From NCBI GenBank assembly GCA_021396245.1, contig WNYE01000055.1, positions 223,676 through 287,675 on the forward strand: a DNA stretch of 64,000 bases, given 5' to 3'. Below the pieces are notes generated by a model that worked only from the letters and a program-made list of their open reading frames with translations, was not told the DNA's origin and searched no databases. Origin of the DNA: Sporothrix humicola. Its lineage: Eukaryota > Ascomycota > Sordariomycetes > Ophiostomatales > Ophiostomataceae. Positions 45,091 through 56,280 of this stretch are shown here, piece after piece. The first letter of the stretch is position 1. Each line of letters begins with the position of its first letter. The translations under genes were made by a program, and so were the position numbers.

Positions 45091-45683
45091 GGCGGCGGCA
45101 GAAGCGAACGAAGTGAGCTTCTGTCTAGAAGTCTGCCTTGTGACTGTGAGTCAATTGGATATGGGAGCTCTTGAGCTATATAGCTCTCCAGTTTTTTTCT
45201 ACTCTTGCAGTCACGAACAACGGAATCCCGAGGGCAGGCGCGGCTGCCAACGGCAATCAATCTGATTTGATTGGGAAAGACCAGACCAAAGAAAAAAAAA
45301 GAGCGCCAGGGAAGGCTCGATGGTGGGATGACGCTAAAACCTGCATAGTGGGTAGAGCTTTACAGGGCAGTTGGGGAAGTGCCGCACTAAAATTTTGGTG
45401 TATTTTGGCAGGCTCCGTGGCGATTGGTGAGCAGCTTTCACCGCCTTACAGCGGCTTTTGGCAGTACAAGGCGGCATGTCAGCGTTTGTTGAGGATTGAC
45501 GTATGACAGACTGCTCCGTTCTTGACTCAACCGACATCAGATTTGTGGTCCATCACTCTTTCCCAACAACAGAGCTATAACGAAGGAAGGCGCGGACGAC
45601 AGGAGATCTACATTACCGAAGAAGGCAACTGCAGCATTCAACAATCCAATTGACAGACTGAGCTCCATCTGATCTCGACCGAA
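45091..45683. promoter_or_regulatory. divergent promoter between BPL1 and COA4
   Basis: The 593-bp spacer separates two genes transcribed away from each other. GAGCTATATAGCTC (45173-45186) is a perfect 14-bp palindrome with a central TATATA, about 85 bp upstream of the BPL1 start codon, and could hold its TATA element. GAAGC...GCTTC at 45101-45121 forms a small inverted repeat next to the BPL1 ATG. Confidence 0.6.
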
Positions 45684-46159
45684 ATGACAAAAGACGAGAG
45701 CAAGGCTGAGGCCTCGGCGGTAGCGCAAGACGACGACGAGCCCGATGAGTGGTAGGTTGGCCGCTACTCCATTATTACTTTTACGAAGCCTGAGCATATC
45801 TAATACTAATTTTCTCTCAAGGGACAAGAGAATCTTCAGCACAGGCTGTGCAGGTAAGCATTTTTGAGGAAAGAGCGACTCTCATATGATGGCACATGAC
45901 TAACGAGCTTTATGAAAGACGAGAACATGAAACTCACAGACTGCTACTACGAGAAGAAGGACTGGCGAGCATGTAAAGACGAGGTAAGTAGGATGAAGGC
46001 TGGCAGTTGAATGTTTGTTGTTTTCTTTAAAGATCTCCAATTTCCAATGACCTTGATGTGGGCTGACATTTTGTGTAGATGGAAAAGTTTCGAGCCTGCT
46101 GGAAAGCACACAACAATGACGAGCGCACAAGCACAAAGGATGTAGAGCCGGAGAAGTGA
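45684..46159 (+). CDS. COA4: cytochrome c oxidase assembly factor COA4-like twin CX9C protein (four exons)
   Basis: A small intermembrane-space protein, imported by the Mia40 route and needed for cytochrome oxidase assembly in yeast (Coa4/Cmc3). Exons 45684-45751, 45822-45853, 45919-45983 and 46079-46159 give 81 residues; all three introns have GT/AG ends and CTAAT, CTAAC or CTGAC branch sites, and the phases agree. The protein reads ...DEWDKRIFSTGC, a CHCH domain with C32-x9-C42 and C52-x9-C62, and ends WKAHNNDERTSTKDVEPEK. The WDKRI...GC...NMKLTDCYYEKKDWRAC pattern matches COA4 better than other CX9C proteins such as COX19 or CMC1. No cleavable presequence is expected. Each exon alone is too short to be found as an ORF. 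Confidence 0.9.
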
Positions 46160-46321
46160 AGAGGAAAGGAGACTTTTTTATAGAAAGTTTATACTGTATA
46201 TTGTTGTATTTTAGCTGGCTGGTATAGAACTCTGCTCATGACTTGTACAACTTCGGTCCGGTCTGTCCGTCTTGACCAATTTGAAATAATTTGTCGCTAT
46301 TCGCTGCATAGAACCTCCTCT

Positions 46322-46327
46322 TATATA
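46322..46327 (+). promoter_or_regulatory. TATA element upstream of tRNA-Leu
   Basis: TATATA starts 42 bp before the mature tRNA 5' end, a common position for the upstream element of fungal RNA polymerase III genes. Confidence 0.45.
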
Positions 46328-46363
46328 CTTTAACTCGAAGCCCGACTTCCACATTCAGCAAAT

Positions 46364-46488
46364 GGTAAGATGGCCGAGCGGTCTAAGGCGCTAGCTTCAG
46401 GTTCTAGGCGAGAATTTCCGGATTCGAGTCGAGCAACGTGAACTTGCTAGTCTCGCAAGAGGCGTGGGTTCGAATCCCACTCTTATCA
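46364..46488 (+). tRNA. tRNA-Leu(CAG) with a 43-nt intron
   Basis: The acceptor stem GGTAAGA pairs with TCTTATC (one G-U), the D-arm is GCC...GGC with GAGCGGTCTAA, and the anticodon stem CTAGC pairs with GCTAG. The anticodon CAG (46398-46400) reads CUG as leucine. The intron is 46402-46444, after position 37, the usual place. A long variable arm CTC/GAG, typical of class II tRNA-Leu, precedes the T-arm GTGGG-TTCGAAT-CCCAC, and A46488 is the discriminator. A and B boxes are intact. The gene lies between COA4 and MGM101. Confidence 0.96.
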
Positions 46489-46492
46489 ATTC

Positions 46493-46498
46493 TTTTTT
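46493..46498 (+). terminator. RNA polymerase III terminator
   Basis: A T6 run begins five bases after the tRNA 3' end, the standard stop signal for RNA polymerase III. Confidence 0.85.
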
Positions 46499-46931
46499 GC
46501 TTTTTTTCTGTTACCAACTAACAGTAATTTTTTTTTTTTTGTACAACGAATAAAACAGTTACGTATCGCATTATTTATATCATTATTTTTTGTTCATTTT
46601 TATAAAGGTAAATTATTCAATCGTTGCAACTTCTTTCACTCTTCATATATCTTCACTTGAATTGCCACTGTAAAAGTCTGCGCTGTTGCGCTGTGAATGC
46701 TGTTGTCAATTTTTGGTGGAGCCCTTCACGCTGGAGCTTAGCGCCAACCTTGGCCAGCCGTGTCTACTGCAAACTGCAAATCTCCAATCTAATCTGCCAG
46801 CCTCCTGACGAGCTTTCGATAGCCTCAAAAACACAGATTCGACGTGGTCTTACCAACACAACCCTCCACGCCCACGACCCCACCTCAATTGGCGGCCATC
46901 CTTCCTCAATCAACTTCCTACTCCCTCCAAA
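46499..46931. other. spacer and leader of MGM101
   Basis: An AT-rich part with a poly-T run (about 46529-46540) is followed by a pyrimidine-rich leader that runs to the MGM101 start codon. No gene is seen. Confidence 0.6.
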
Positions 46932-47834
46932 ATGTCTACACCGCGGGCTGTCCGCTCGCTGGTGCCGCAGGCGGCGAGGCGCCTTGCCCTCTTCTCCCGT
47001 TCGGCCTCGACAACTTCAACAGCCACAGCACGGCCTGCCGTTAAGAAGACCACCACAATTCCTTTGAAATCGACTTCCCCCTCCTCTTCAAGCCGACCCA
47101 TCCACTCGACACGCACGGCGGCCTCGCCGGTTGCGCCGCGCACAACGACTGCGGCCAAACCTGCAACGCCTGCAAAGCCGGCTGCCGCAAAGGCAGCTCC
47201 CGCAAAGGCAGCACCGCCACCGCCCCCTCCACCCGCACCTATCTCCGTCCCAGACGCTGTTGGAGTCTCTCCTCAGGGCCCGGCCGTCGACCCCAACGCG
47301 CCGCCCGTCGACTGGTCTGCGTCGTTCCACGGCCTGTCGACCACGCCCTTTTCGCCCGAGGTCGCCCGCGTCCTGATGGCGCCCATCGACCCCCAGGACG
47401 TTGAAATCAAGCCGGACGGCATTATTTATTTGCCGGAAATCAAGTACCGGCGCATCCTGAACCTGGCGTTCGGCCCCGGCGGCTGGGGCCTGGCGCCCCG
47501 CGGCGACCTCATGGTGGCCGAAAAGACCGTGTCGCGGGAGTACGCGCTCGTGGCCAACGGCCGGTTCGTGGGCCAGGCGCGCGGCGAGTGCCCGTATTTT
47601 GGCGGCGACGACGGGATTGCGACGGCGGGCGAGGGCAGCAAGTCGAATGCGATGATGCGGTGCTGCAAGGACCTGGGCGTTGCATCCGAATTATGGGACC
47701 CGCGGTTTATCCGGACGTTCAAGGCCGAGTACTGCCGCGAGGTGTGGGTGGAGCATGTGGTGACAAAGAAGAAGCGGCAGATTTGGCTGCGCAAGGACAC
47801 GCCGCCGGCGTATCCTTATGCGATGACGAAGTGA
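46932..47834 (+). CDS. MGM101: mitochondrial genome maintenance protein MGM101
   Basis: A mitochondrial nucleoid protein with Rad52-like single-strand annealing activity, needed for mtDNA repair and maintenance. It is a single-exon gene of 300 residues. Residues 1-60 are rich in Arg, Ser, Thr and Ala without acidic residues, a mitochondrial presequence. A Pro/Ala-rich linker (to ~125) is followed by the conserved core: VDWSASFHGLSTTPFSPEVARVL, EIKPDGIIYLPEIKYRRILN, FGPGGWGLAPRGDLMV, REYALVANGRFVGQARGE, EGSKSNAMMRCCKDLG, ELWDPRFIRTFK and the C-terminal KKRQIWLRKD tail. The core is complete, including the paired Cys in MRCCKD. The ATG used is the first that gives a targeting sequence. It converges with the REEP gene downstream. 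Confidence 0.96.
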   Translation: MSTPRAVRSLVPQAARRLALFSRSASTTSTATARPAVKKTTTIPLKSTSPSSSSRPIHSTRTAASPVAPRTTTAAKPATPAKPAAAKAAPAKAAPPPPPPPAPISVPDAVGVSPQGPAVDPNAPPVDWSASFHGLSTTPFSPEVARVLMAPIDPQDVEIKPDGIIYLPEIKYRRILNLAFGPGGWGLAPRGDLMVAEKTVSREYALVANGRFVGQARGECPYFGGDDGIATAGEGSKSNAMMRCCKDLGVASELWDPRFIRTFKAEYCREVWVEHVVTKKKRQIWLRKDTPPAYPYAMTK

Positions 47835-48260
47835 GGGGCGACGGAGCCATCGTGATGCCAACGATAAACGGATATCCTGTACTATAGAACATGAACATAT
47901 AGACACATAGAGTGTCTACAAAATACCACAACTCATCTACGTATACACGACTGTATAGTGACTTGTTGTAGACACGGGAGAAGATTGATTCTATTACCGG
48001 TGCGTCGAGGTTCCTGCATGGCGCACAATGTCTATCCATGGCTGCCAGAGACGAAGACCGTGTGTATGTGTGTGAAAAACGACAAATGATGAGAACGAAC
48101 AGACATTATAAAATACATGTAACACCACCCGTATTCCGTCCCAGATAAAACACCAGTAAAAGCAAACAACAAAAGCAAAACATCAATGAAGATTGTACAA
48201 AACACCGCGTAGTCGCGTAGTCTAGTTTGCGTGCTTGCGCGCGTCTGCCGTGACCCAGAT
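47835..48260. other. convergent 3' spacer
   Basis: This AT-rich spacer lies between the 3' ends of MGM101 and the REEP-like gene. It should contain both 3' UTRs; no gene or strong structure is seen. Confidence 0.65.
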
Positions 48261-49511
48261 CTAGTGTTCCACAGACGAGCTCTTGCCGGCGTTGTCGTCG
48301 GAAGGTCCTTCAGTGTTGTCCGGCCCCGCACCGTCTTTGCTGCCCCAGCCCCACGGCATCCACGAACCGCTCGTCGTGCGGCCGCCCGCGCCGGGATGTG
48401 ATGCGTCGCCGCTCAGTCCTGAAGCACCGTGCCCCCGCCGGTTTCGCACAGGCTTGTCCTCTTCGGTCCCGCTCTCGGCGTCAATCTTTTCGAAATCGGC
48501 CTCGCTGCGGCTCTTGCTAAGGCCGCTGGCGCTGCTCAGCGGGCGGGACAGGGGCGACGTTTTCGACAGGACCTCGTCCTCGTCCTCGAGCTGTGCCGCC
48601 TCGCGCTCGAGGGCCGACAGCAGCGTGCGCAGACGGTCGCGCTGGGTGGCCAAAAAGGAAGCGCGGTCGGCTTCCTGGACGTGGGGAGGCACCAGCGTGC
48701 CGGAGGCGGTGAGGTTGTCGTCCGCCCCGGGCGCGCCACCAAAGATGCCTCGCGAAAACGCAGAGGCGGCCGCACCGGCGGCGACGCCGCCTGCTGCGCC
48801 CGTGGCGGTGCCCAGAGCGCCGACGGCCGTGGCTAGCATGCTATAGAAATCGGCGCTGGTCGAGGGGACGGAGGGGTCTGCCGAATTGTCGGCGGCGGCC
48901 GCGGCCGAGCCCATGGCGCCGCCCGGCCAGCGGGCGCTCGGCAACGTGAAGCGGGCCAGCAGGGCCTGGGTGTATGACTGGGGGCTGACGCCGTTGTTGG
49001 AGGCGGACGCTGACGAGGCTGCCGACTCCTCTTGGGCCGGAAGTCCCAGGGCCGTCCGTAGGTACGCAATCGCCTGCTTAAGGTAGTGCATCCCTGCGGA
49101 CCGCATGCGCGCGTGCGCGGAGCCGATAAACTCGTCGATCTGGGCTTCGTGGTCGGTGATCCAGGGGTGCAGATAGGTTTGGTAGAGGACGCGGGCGCCC
49201 TGTGTCTGGGGTAGGACTAGATAGAGCAGGAAAAAGAGGCGGAAGTAGTGGTAAAACGGAATCCACATCAAAATCCATTCGGTCCACGACTCAACCAATA
49301 AAGCGCAGGCGAGGACGACCCAGTACATGAGCCATGGGGTGAGCTGGGCCGGGTCGGAGGTGTTGAGGGCTTTGTAGGAGGCGAAGAGGGGGAAGAGGAA
49401 CGAGGCGACGGAGCTGCAGACTGTTAGCGACGGTGAAGACGACGAGCAACGAGCGAAGCGAGGACAAGAAAAAAGAACCTACGCCAGAGCTTTGGGGAGA
49501 ATGTCAAACAT
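48261..49511 (-). CDS. REEP/TB2-DP1/HVA22 family ER membrane-shaping protein (two exons)
   Basis: A hairpin-loop membrane protein of the tubular ER. A 29-nt first exon (49511-49483: MFDILPKAL) is joined to 49413-48261 over a 69-nt intron (GTAGGT donor, CTAAC branch, CAG acceptor), giving 393 residues. Residues 10-90 form the TB2/DP1 domain: SFLFPLFASYKALNT, then MYWVVLACALLVESWTEWI and WIPFYHYFRLFFLLYLVLPQTQGARVLYQTYLHPW, with the conserved Y-K-A, W-x-E and PQT-GA signatures. The rest is disordered, Ala/Ser-rich, with a glycine/alanine block (GTATGAAGGVAAGAAASAF) and an acidic segment. The long tail and MFDILPKAL start suggest the REEP1-4 type rather than the short Yop1/REEP5 type; this sub-assignment is my inference. 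Confidence 0.9.
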
Positions 49512-51462
49512 GGTGGCGGCCGTGTACAAAAGAAGTCGAGGAGAAAGAGGTCGTCGTCAAAGAAGCGCGGGGCTTCAAGAGAAGAGCAACAGAGGGGCTC
49601 TATTGCGATCGCGGCAAGGGAGCTTGCGCGCGTGGGAGAAGCGAGGAGAACAACGTGGGCGAGAGAGAAAGGGAGGGCGATAAGAGGGTTGAAAGATAAG
49701 TCGTTACGGTCGGTTTTCTGGATCGCCAGATAACGTTGCTGCTGGCTGCGGCTATCTTGTTAGAAGCGAAAAAGGGACGAAGTAAAAAAGGCAAGGACGA
49801 TACGAAAGGAGGTCGTCAGAAAGAGAGGGCAGAATGAAAGGCGGTAGGAGCGGACGCGGCTGGCGGCGGGGCAGGGGAACGAAAGCGGATAGGAAGGGTG
49901 GAGGTACAGTGATGCAGTGAGGGTGTAGTGGGATCAGTGGGCCTTGTCTGTATCTTACTTTTTGGTCCTGCAGCAGGGAAGAGTGACACGAGGGACGATA
50001 CGATGGGGAAGGTACGATGGACGATGTGATGGATGCAAATATGCAGAGGCGGAAAGCAGTAACGGAAACCAGATGGAAAGCCAAGGGAAGAAAGCCAAAA
50101 GTAAGTCTTATCTTGCACAAGCGTGGTGCGAGGGCCCTGCAGGTGACCCTTTTTCGGGGAATGAGGGGGCGAAGCGTGTGAGGGCAGTAAAGTGAAAGAC
50201 AGGTTGGACAAAAGGGGGCACGACAGTGAAGTAAATGCGCAAAATGACCAAATGACGGGCAATGAAGGACTGGGGATTAAGGCAAGGCAGGCGGCAATCG
50301 TCGCAGTCAGCCCCACCCCTGCACGTTGGGAAAGCGCTGTAAAAGGTCCCAAATGGGCCCAAAACGGCCCTAAAGCAGCTCGGCCGGGTGGAGCAATTAA
50401 TGCGGCAGGTGGGCTCGTGGGCTCGTGGGCGCGTGGTGCGTGGGAGTGGGGGGATATAACGCCCGTAGCGCAGCTAAAATGGCAGAAAACGGCCAAAAAG
50501 GCAGAAAAGGCCACCAGACGGGCTACGTCATTTCCTGCAATAGGGCGGTCCGGCAAGGGAAGGGACAAGGGAAGTGGGGTTGGCGCTCGTCGCACAGCGG
50601 TGTAAGTGAAGAGGCGGTTGCGAAGCGACAGACAATCAAAGACGAAAGACAAAATGCTCACCAGAAAGAACAAAGAATTGTATGACCACTGGAAAGGAGC
50701 GAAAGGATGATAGCCGACCTGCCGACTTGAAAACAAGGAAAATAGAGCGAAGAGAGTGCGGCGTCCGGTCAGGTGTAGGCGCTGTTCCTTTCTATTTTCT
50801 GCTTGTCTGAGACAGAACGAACAAAGGGCGAAGTAGAGTAAAGAGACGAAAGAGAGAGGTAGCGAAAAGGGCTTAATATTCCTTTGGAAAAACGACAATA
50901 ATTCGAGAAATATTCTTGAGAATTTGGTCTCTAGTATCGTGTAATTCGTTGCCTCGTTGCAGTTTATGTATCGGACCAAGGCAAGGCGCATTTGTTTTGT
51001 TGCCAGCCTGGCCTTGCAAGAGGACACTTTTGAATTCTTATTTCAACAAAAGCTCTTTGCCATTTTGATTCTAGTTCGATGCCTGTCTGAACTCGGCCTA
51101 CTTCGTACAATATGTCTTGAGGCTCTGCTTTTGACTCTAACGGCTGACGCGGATGCGAACAGGTGAAGGCAAAGAGAGACAGGCTCAGGCAGCAGGATAA
51201 TTGATCATTGCACCGATTCTTACTTTTTATTCTATTTCTTTGCGATTGTTTATACGTGTCTATTCTACACGTTCTATTGAATTGACCACCTGTCTTGTCG
51301 TCAAAAGGTCTAGACTGAGTATGGATGTTGTGAGGTGTACAGATATGATATGCCAGAAATGAGAGAAGCGAACAGATATCAACAACCAGAAATGGTACAA
51401 AATGAGGAAAGATCTCTCTATAATACAGCCACTCTATTTTTTTCCAGTTCTTTTCCCTACAG
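49512..51462. other. spacer upstream of the REEP-like gene
   Basis: The region is purine-rich on the + strand and pyrimidine-rich on the minus strand, consistent with a long leader and promoter of the REEP-like gene. A long minus-strand ORF (49816-51027) follows from this composition and is not accepted as a gene. The right end contains the 3' UTR of the ABC transporter. Confidence 0.55.
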
Positions 51463-54400
51463 TTACTCCTTTTTACCAACGAGCCACAGCTCGCGGAAAC
51501 GTGTGCCGTCTTGCTCAACAAGCTCCGACGGCACGCCCGTCTCCACCACACGGCCCTGGTCTAACACCACAACAGTGTCGCACGTTGCCAATACCATGTC
51601 GAGGCGGTGGCTGACCATGATCACCGTATAACCGGCAAATTCGTCGCGAATCACAGTCTGCATAGCCCGGTCCGTGTCCTGGTCGACACTCGACGAGACC
51701 TCGTCCAGCAGCAGAATACCAGATCCCTGGCCGGACAGCCCGGCAGCAGCGCGGACGCGGCGCCGCAGAATGGCCCTACCTAAACTGAACAGCTGCTTCT
51801 GGCCCTGCGACAGCGTGTCGGCCGTCAGACCGGCCTCGAGACCGCCGCGCTCCTGGACAAACGGCCAGAGCTCGACTGTCTCGAGGGCGGCCTGGCACAT
51901 TTCGGCATCAGCTGCACCAAACGGATCGAGGTTCTCGCGGAAGGAGGTTCCGTCGGGCAGGAACACTGCATCCTGGGGCACGGCAATGACGCGCTCTCTC
52001 AGAGTGGGGCGGTCGATTGTGTGCAGCGGCAGGTCGTCGATAAAGATGGAGCCGGCGCCGGTTCCCGTTGGTGTTCCAGTCGCTTCTCCATCCGAGCCCG
52101 ACGTGTTCTTCTCAGGGACACCAGCGTCATCTCCGGTATGCTGGTTCAAAAGACGCAGAAGGAGAAGAATGAATGACGATTTGCCGCTAAAACACGTGAG
52201 TAACGAGAATGTGTCAATAAAATGGTTCATCAGATCTGCTTACCTTCCAGTGCGGCCACAGATGGCCACCTTGGCACCAGCGCGGAACGTCAGGCTGATG
52301 TTGTCAATCACCATTTGCGGGCGCTTGTTCGAGTCGGTCATGTCGGTCGTGTCGCTGTAGCAGCGTTAGTATACGTTCATTACATTACATCCCAGATCCG
52401 CGTTGACTCACTCATAGGTCGCCGACACGTTGTTGAGGCGGATCTCGCCGCGAGTTGGCCACGCCAGCGGCGGCACCACGTTCTCGTCGGCGTTGTCGTA
52501 GTACGACTCGCCATGCACGTTTTCGCTAAACGTCTTGAGCCGGCTGATGGCGCCGAGCGATGTTTCCAACAGAGTATAGGCGTACATGATGAAGCTCAGG
52601 ATATCGCCAAAGTTCATGAGCAAGATCATGCTGGCACCTGTAAAGGCTGTGTTGGACCGCAGCTGTGTGGCCATAGTCACGACTGTCGTCGACAGCAAGG
52701 CAATGACAAACTGTAGTGAAAACGTCAGCCAGCGCTGGATCATAGCCAGCAGGTATGCCGGGCGCTGCGAGCGGTCGACGAGCTGGTCATTGAGCTCAAT
52801 GCCCGGCTGGACCCAGCCGTAGGCGCGGAAGGTGGCCAAGCCCTTGATTGTGTCCAAAAAGTGTGTGTAAAGGGGCGACTTGGCCTCGAGATCAAGGAGA
52901 CGAAGTTGGCGCGATGTGCGCAGGTAGAAGCGCTGGATGCAATAGAAGACACCGCCAATCAGAGGGTAGCAGATGGCAAGGTAGGGCGACGACGTGGCAA
53001 TGACGGCGGCGCTGCACAAGGCCAGGAACCAACCGACACCAACGTTTGTGAGGGACGCAGGCAGCTCGCCGTCAATGAGCGTCATGTCCTGTGAAAAGTA
53101 GTTGGTGACGACGCCATTGTCGGTTTTGGTAAAGAAGCGAAGCGGTGCGCGGACGACGGTTTGCAGGGCCTCCTTGTGCAGACGGGCACCGGAGATGTTG
53201 ATGACGGTGCGGAAATTGACGAGACAGACAATAAAGAGACTCATGAGACCAATAAACTGGAAGAAGCCGTACATGCCGAGGTAAAAGGCCGTCGAGTGGT
53301 TGGAGTGCGGCAGGCGTTCGCGGTCCTCGACCCAAAACTTGATCCAGATGTTGCCCCAGTTGTACAGGAAACCAAACGAGAGACCAAATACGGCGAAAGC
53401 GGTCAGAGGCCAGGGACCGATGCGGACGAGGTAGTGCTTGTAAACCGATGTGTCACCGAGGGCACGACCAGCTTCTTTGGCAGCCTCCAATTCGGCGTCG
53501 ACGGGCTCTCCGCCGTTACGGCCAGCCATGGCGGCAACCACTCGCGTATCGTCCGCAGCAACCTGGGACGAGTCGAGATCACTGCTTTCGCCACTCTCTG
53601 CAGATTCGCCCACGACAAGGCCCGCAGCACCGCCTTTCTTCTTCTTTTTGTCCTTGACACCTAGGCTCTTAACATAGCTGCCATTGGCCAGGAGAGCCTC
53701 AAAAGAACCTTGCTCGACAATAGCGCCGGTTGCATCGAGTGCCACAACGTGCTGGGCTGCAGGCAGATGACGAACAGAGTGTGTGCACAGAATGGCAGTG
53801 GCGTGACGTTGGTGGGTCAGGATGCCTTCGGGGCCAAAAACACGGTTGAACACATGCTCCTCGGTATCGGCATCAAGGCCGCTCAGAACATCGTCGAAAA
53901 TGTACATATCGGTGTTGACGTAGAGGGCACGAGCGATAGACACACGCTGCTTCTGGCCACCACTGAGCGTGATACCATTGCTGCCGACCTTGGTGCGATC
54001 ACCGTGTGGGAGGAGTGACAGGTCGGGGAGAAGCATGGCCGCCTCGATAGCCTGGCGGTAGCGGGCCTCGTCAAACACGTCATCCGGGTCAGCCAGACCA
54101 ATGACATTGTCGCGGATGCTGGCGTTAAACAGGAACGGAGTCTGGTCGCAGTAACCGATGCGACGAAGACGACCATCCGGTCGGCGAAGGTCGACACGAA
54201 GAGAGCTACCAGGAGTGTAGTATGGAACCTCACTCAAAAGAGCCTTGCAGAGCGTGGACTTGCCCGAGGCGACAGGGCCGACGATAATGGTGAGCTTCGA
54301 TGAGGGGATGGTCAACTGGGCGTTGGGCAGGCTGAATTTGTCACTTCCCCAGCCGAGGCTGGCAGCGTCAATGGTGATGGCATCACCTTCGATCGGGTTA

Positions 54401-56280
54401 GACGCGTCTGGCTTCTCCTGAGGCTTATCCGTGAGAGGAGTCCGGAACTCTTCGCGTGGCGGCTTCTCCAAGAACTCCTGGATACGATCGAGGCAGGCAA
54501 ACGATGACACGACGGTCGGCAGGCCTTGCAGGACCATGATGAAGGGCATGGTCACGAGGATGACAAAGGATAGCGCTGTAAAGACGTTGGCCGTGTCTAG
54601 TGTGCGCGTCGTAAAGACAAAGGCAAAGACGGGCGACAGCATCTGTGGCGAGTAGGCGGCCGTGGCGGCAAAGCACATGATCAGGCGGAAGCGCGAGCCG
54701 ACAGCCAGCTCGTCGATGCGCAACTGCTGGATAATGGTCTCGACAGGGCCGGCCAGACCAGAAATCTTGAGGTGCTTCATGTGGGCAATGGTGTTGCTGG
54801 TCATGCCGACGCGTTTTTGGATCAGGGCCATCCAGGCCTTTTGCCGCTTGCCAATCATGAAAGCGAGAGAGCCGAGAGAACCGACAGCACAGATAATAAC
54901 AACAAGGGGCGCGACAAAGGCGGCGCCCAGCTCGCGCTCGAGCAGCCAGCTGGCCAGGGCGACCTGGATAATGTTGGCCCAGTACTCGTTGATGGGGATG
55001 AGGCCTGCGCGAATTCGCTCAATGTCGGTGCTCATCAGTGTGAGGGCGGCGGCGTCGTCAGCCGCGTCGAGGCGCTGCTCGGTCGTCTTTCGGTAAACGG
55101 CACCGGCGAGGGCGCCACGGACCATGAACATGACACGCTCCTGGTAGTAAAAGTAGACGGCCGTGGACACGCCAACACCGACGTAGATAATGAATGTAGC
55201 ACCAATGAGGCCGTAGCCATTGTCGCGTGGGGCTTGGTCGTCGGGCATTTCGAGGTATGTCAGAGCGGCGTTGATGAGGAAGGGCTGGCCGAACAAGAAA
55301 CCAGTCAGGGCCAGGCGAGGGCCGATGGGCAGCAAGAATTCTGTGGCCAGGGCCTTGATCAGAGCGCGTGTAAGGCCCTGCTTCTTGCCGCCAAAGCTGT
55401 AGAGGCTTCGAGGCGCGTTCGGCCGCACCTCCGCACCGTCCTTGGGCGGCGGTGGCGGTTCGTTGGCATACTTGGTCAGCTTGGCCTCGAGGCGCTTTGT
55501 GGACATGGTGTGGTCGAGGGCAAACAGGTCATCGAGGGACAGGACGTTGCGGTAACCCTTGAAAAAGAGCGTGTTGAGCCATGTGTAGGTACTGAGACCG
55601 AAGAGTCCGTTGGTTTCCTCAGGGCTGTGGTCTTCGTTCTTCCAGCCGGCCTCGGGGCGCATAATCGATCGCTTCTGCATCGACTCGAGGAGAAGAAGGA
55701 CAGTCTTGAAGCCGAGGGCGGCCGAAAAGAGACGGCAAAAGATGGTCTCTGCCGAATTGAGGTCGTAGCCGGCCACTATGACGGACGGGCCACCCACGCC
55801 GCCCGAGACGACAATCGAGTCGTCGCGTGCCATCCAGAACGTGCGGACCATGGTGATATCAAAAAGCACGCTCAGCAAAAGGTAGCCCGACAGAAGAATA
55901 GAAGGCCGGGGCGAGCGGCCGTGTTCGGTATAGGAGAGCGCAAAAATGCATATTGACGAGAGCAGCGCGAGCGCGGACGAGGCTGTGAAGACAGTTTTAA
56001 ATTTGCCAGGCTGCGAGGCGCTGAGGATGAGGGTGCCGAGCTGGAGACCGGCGAGGGCGACGACGGTGACGAGTTTCGATGCCAGCAAAAGGGGACCGGC
56101 AATGATCTTGGGCCGCTTCCAGAGGAGGATGAGGCGTGGCAGCACGAGTGGCACAAAGACGGCGGGCGGGATGATGCCGAGGACGAGCTGTTCGAAGCGG
56201 ATAGTAAAGTCAAAGTCGCCGCGGCAGCCCTGGACGGCGGGGCCGAACGAGTTGTCGTCGTGGCACCCGGAGAAGTCCAT
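51463..56280 (-). CDS. ABC transporter, ABCC/MRP subfamily, full size (three exons)
   Basis: Exons 56280-52412, 52354-52244 and 52186-51463 joined over two 57-nt introns give 1567 residues in one frame. The second intron splits the Walker A motif of NBD2 (GRTGSGKSS). Order: N-terminal TMD0 of the MRP type (FEQLVLGIIPPAVFVPLVLPRL), TMD1, NBD1 (Walker A GPVASGKST ~670, signature LSGGQKQRVSIARAL ~772, Walker B MYIFDDVLSGLD ~792), a Lys/acidic linker, TMD2, and NBD2 (signature LSQGQKQLFSLGRA ~1447, Walker B GILLLDEVSSSVD ~1484). NBD1 has Asp after the Walker B Asp where NBD2 has Glu, the ABCC asymmetry with one degenerate catalytic site. Probable role: plasma or vacuolar membrane export of drugs, conjugates or metabolites; substrate unknown. 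No biosynthetic genes adjoin it. Confidence 0.95.

Noticed and set aside
49816..51027. 403-residue minus-strand ORF upstream of the REEP-like gene
   Set aside because: Its Phe/Ser/Leu/Pro-rich composition follows from a pyrimidine-rich strand. It has no domain, no consistent third-position bias and lies in a probable leader region.
54772..55956. 394-residue ORF antisense to the ABC transporter
   Set aside because: Antisense shadow of conserved transporter exons.
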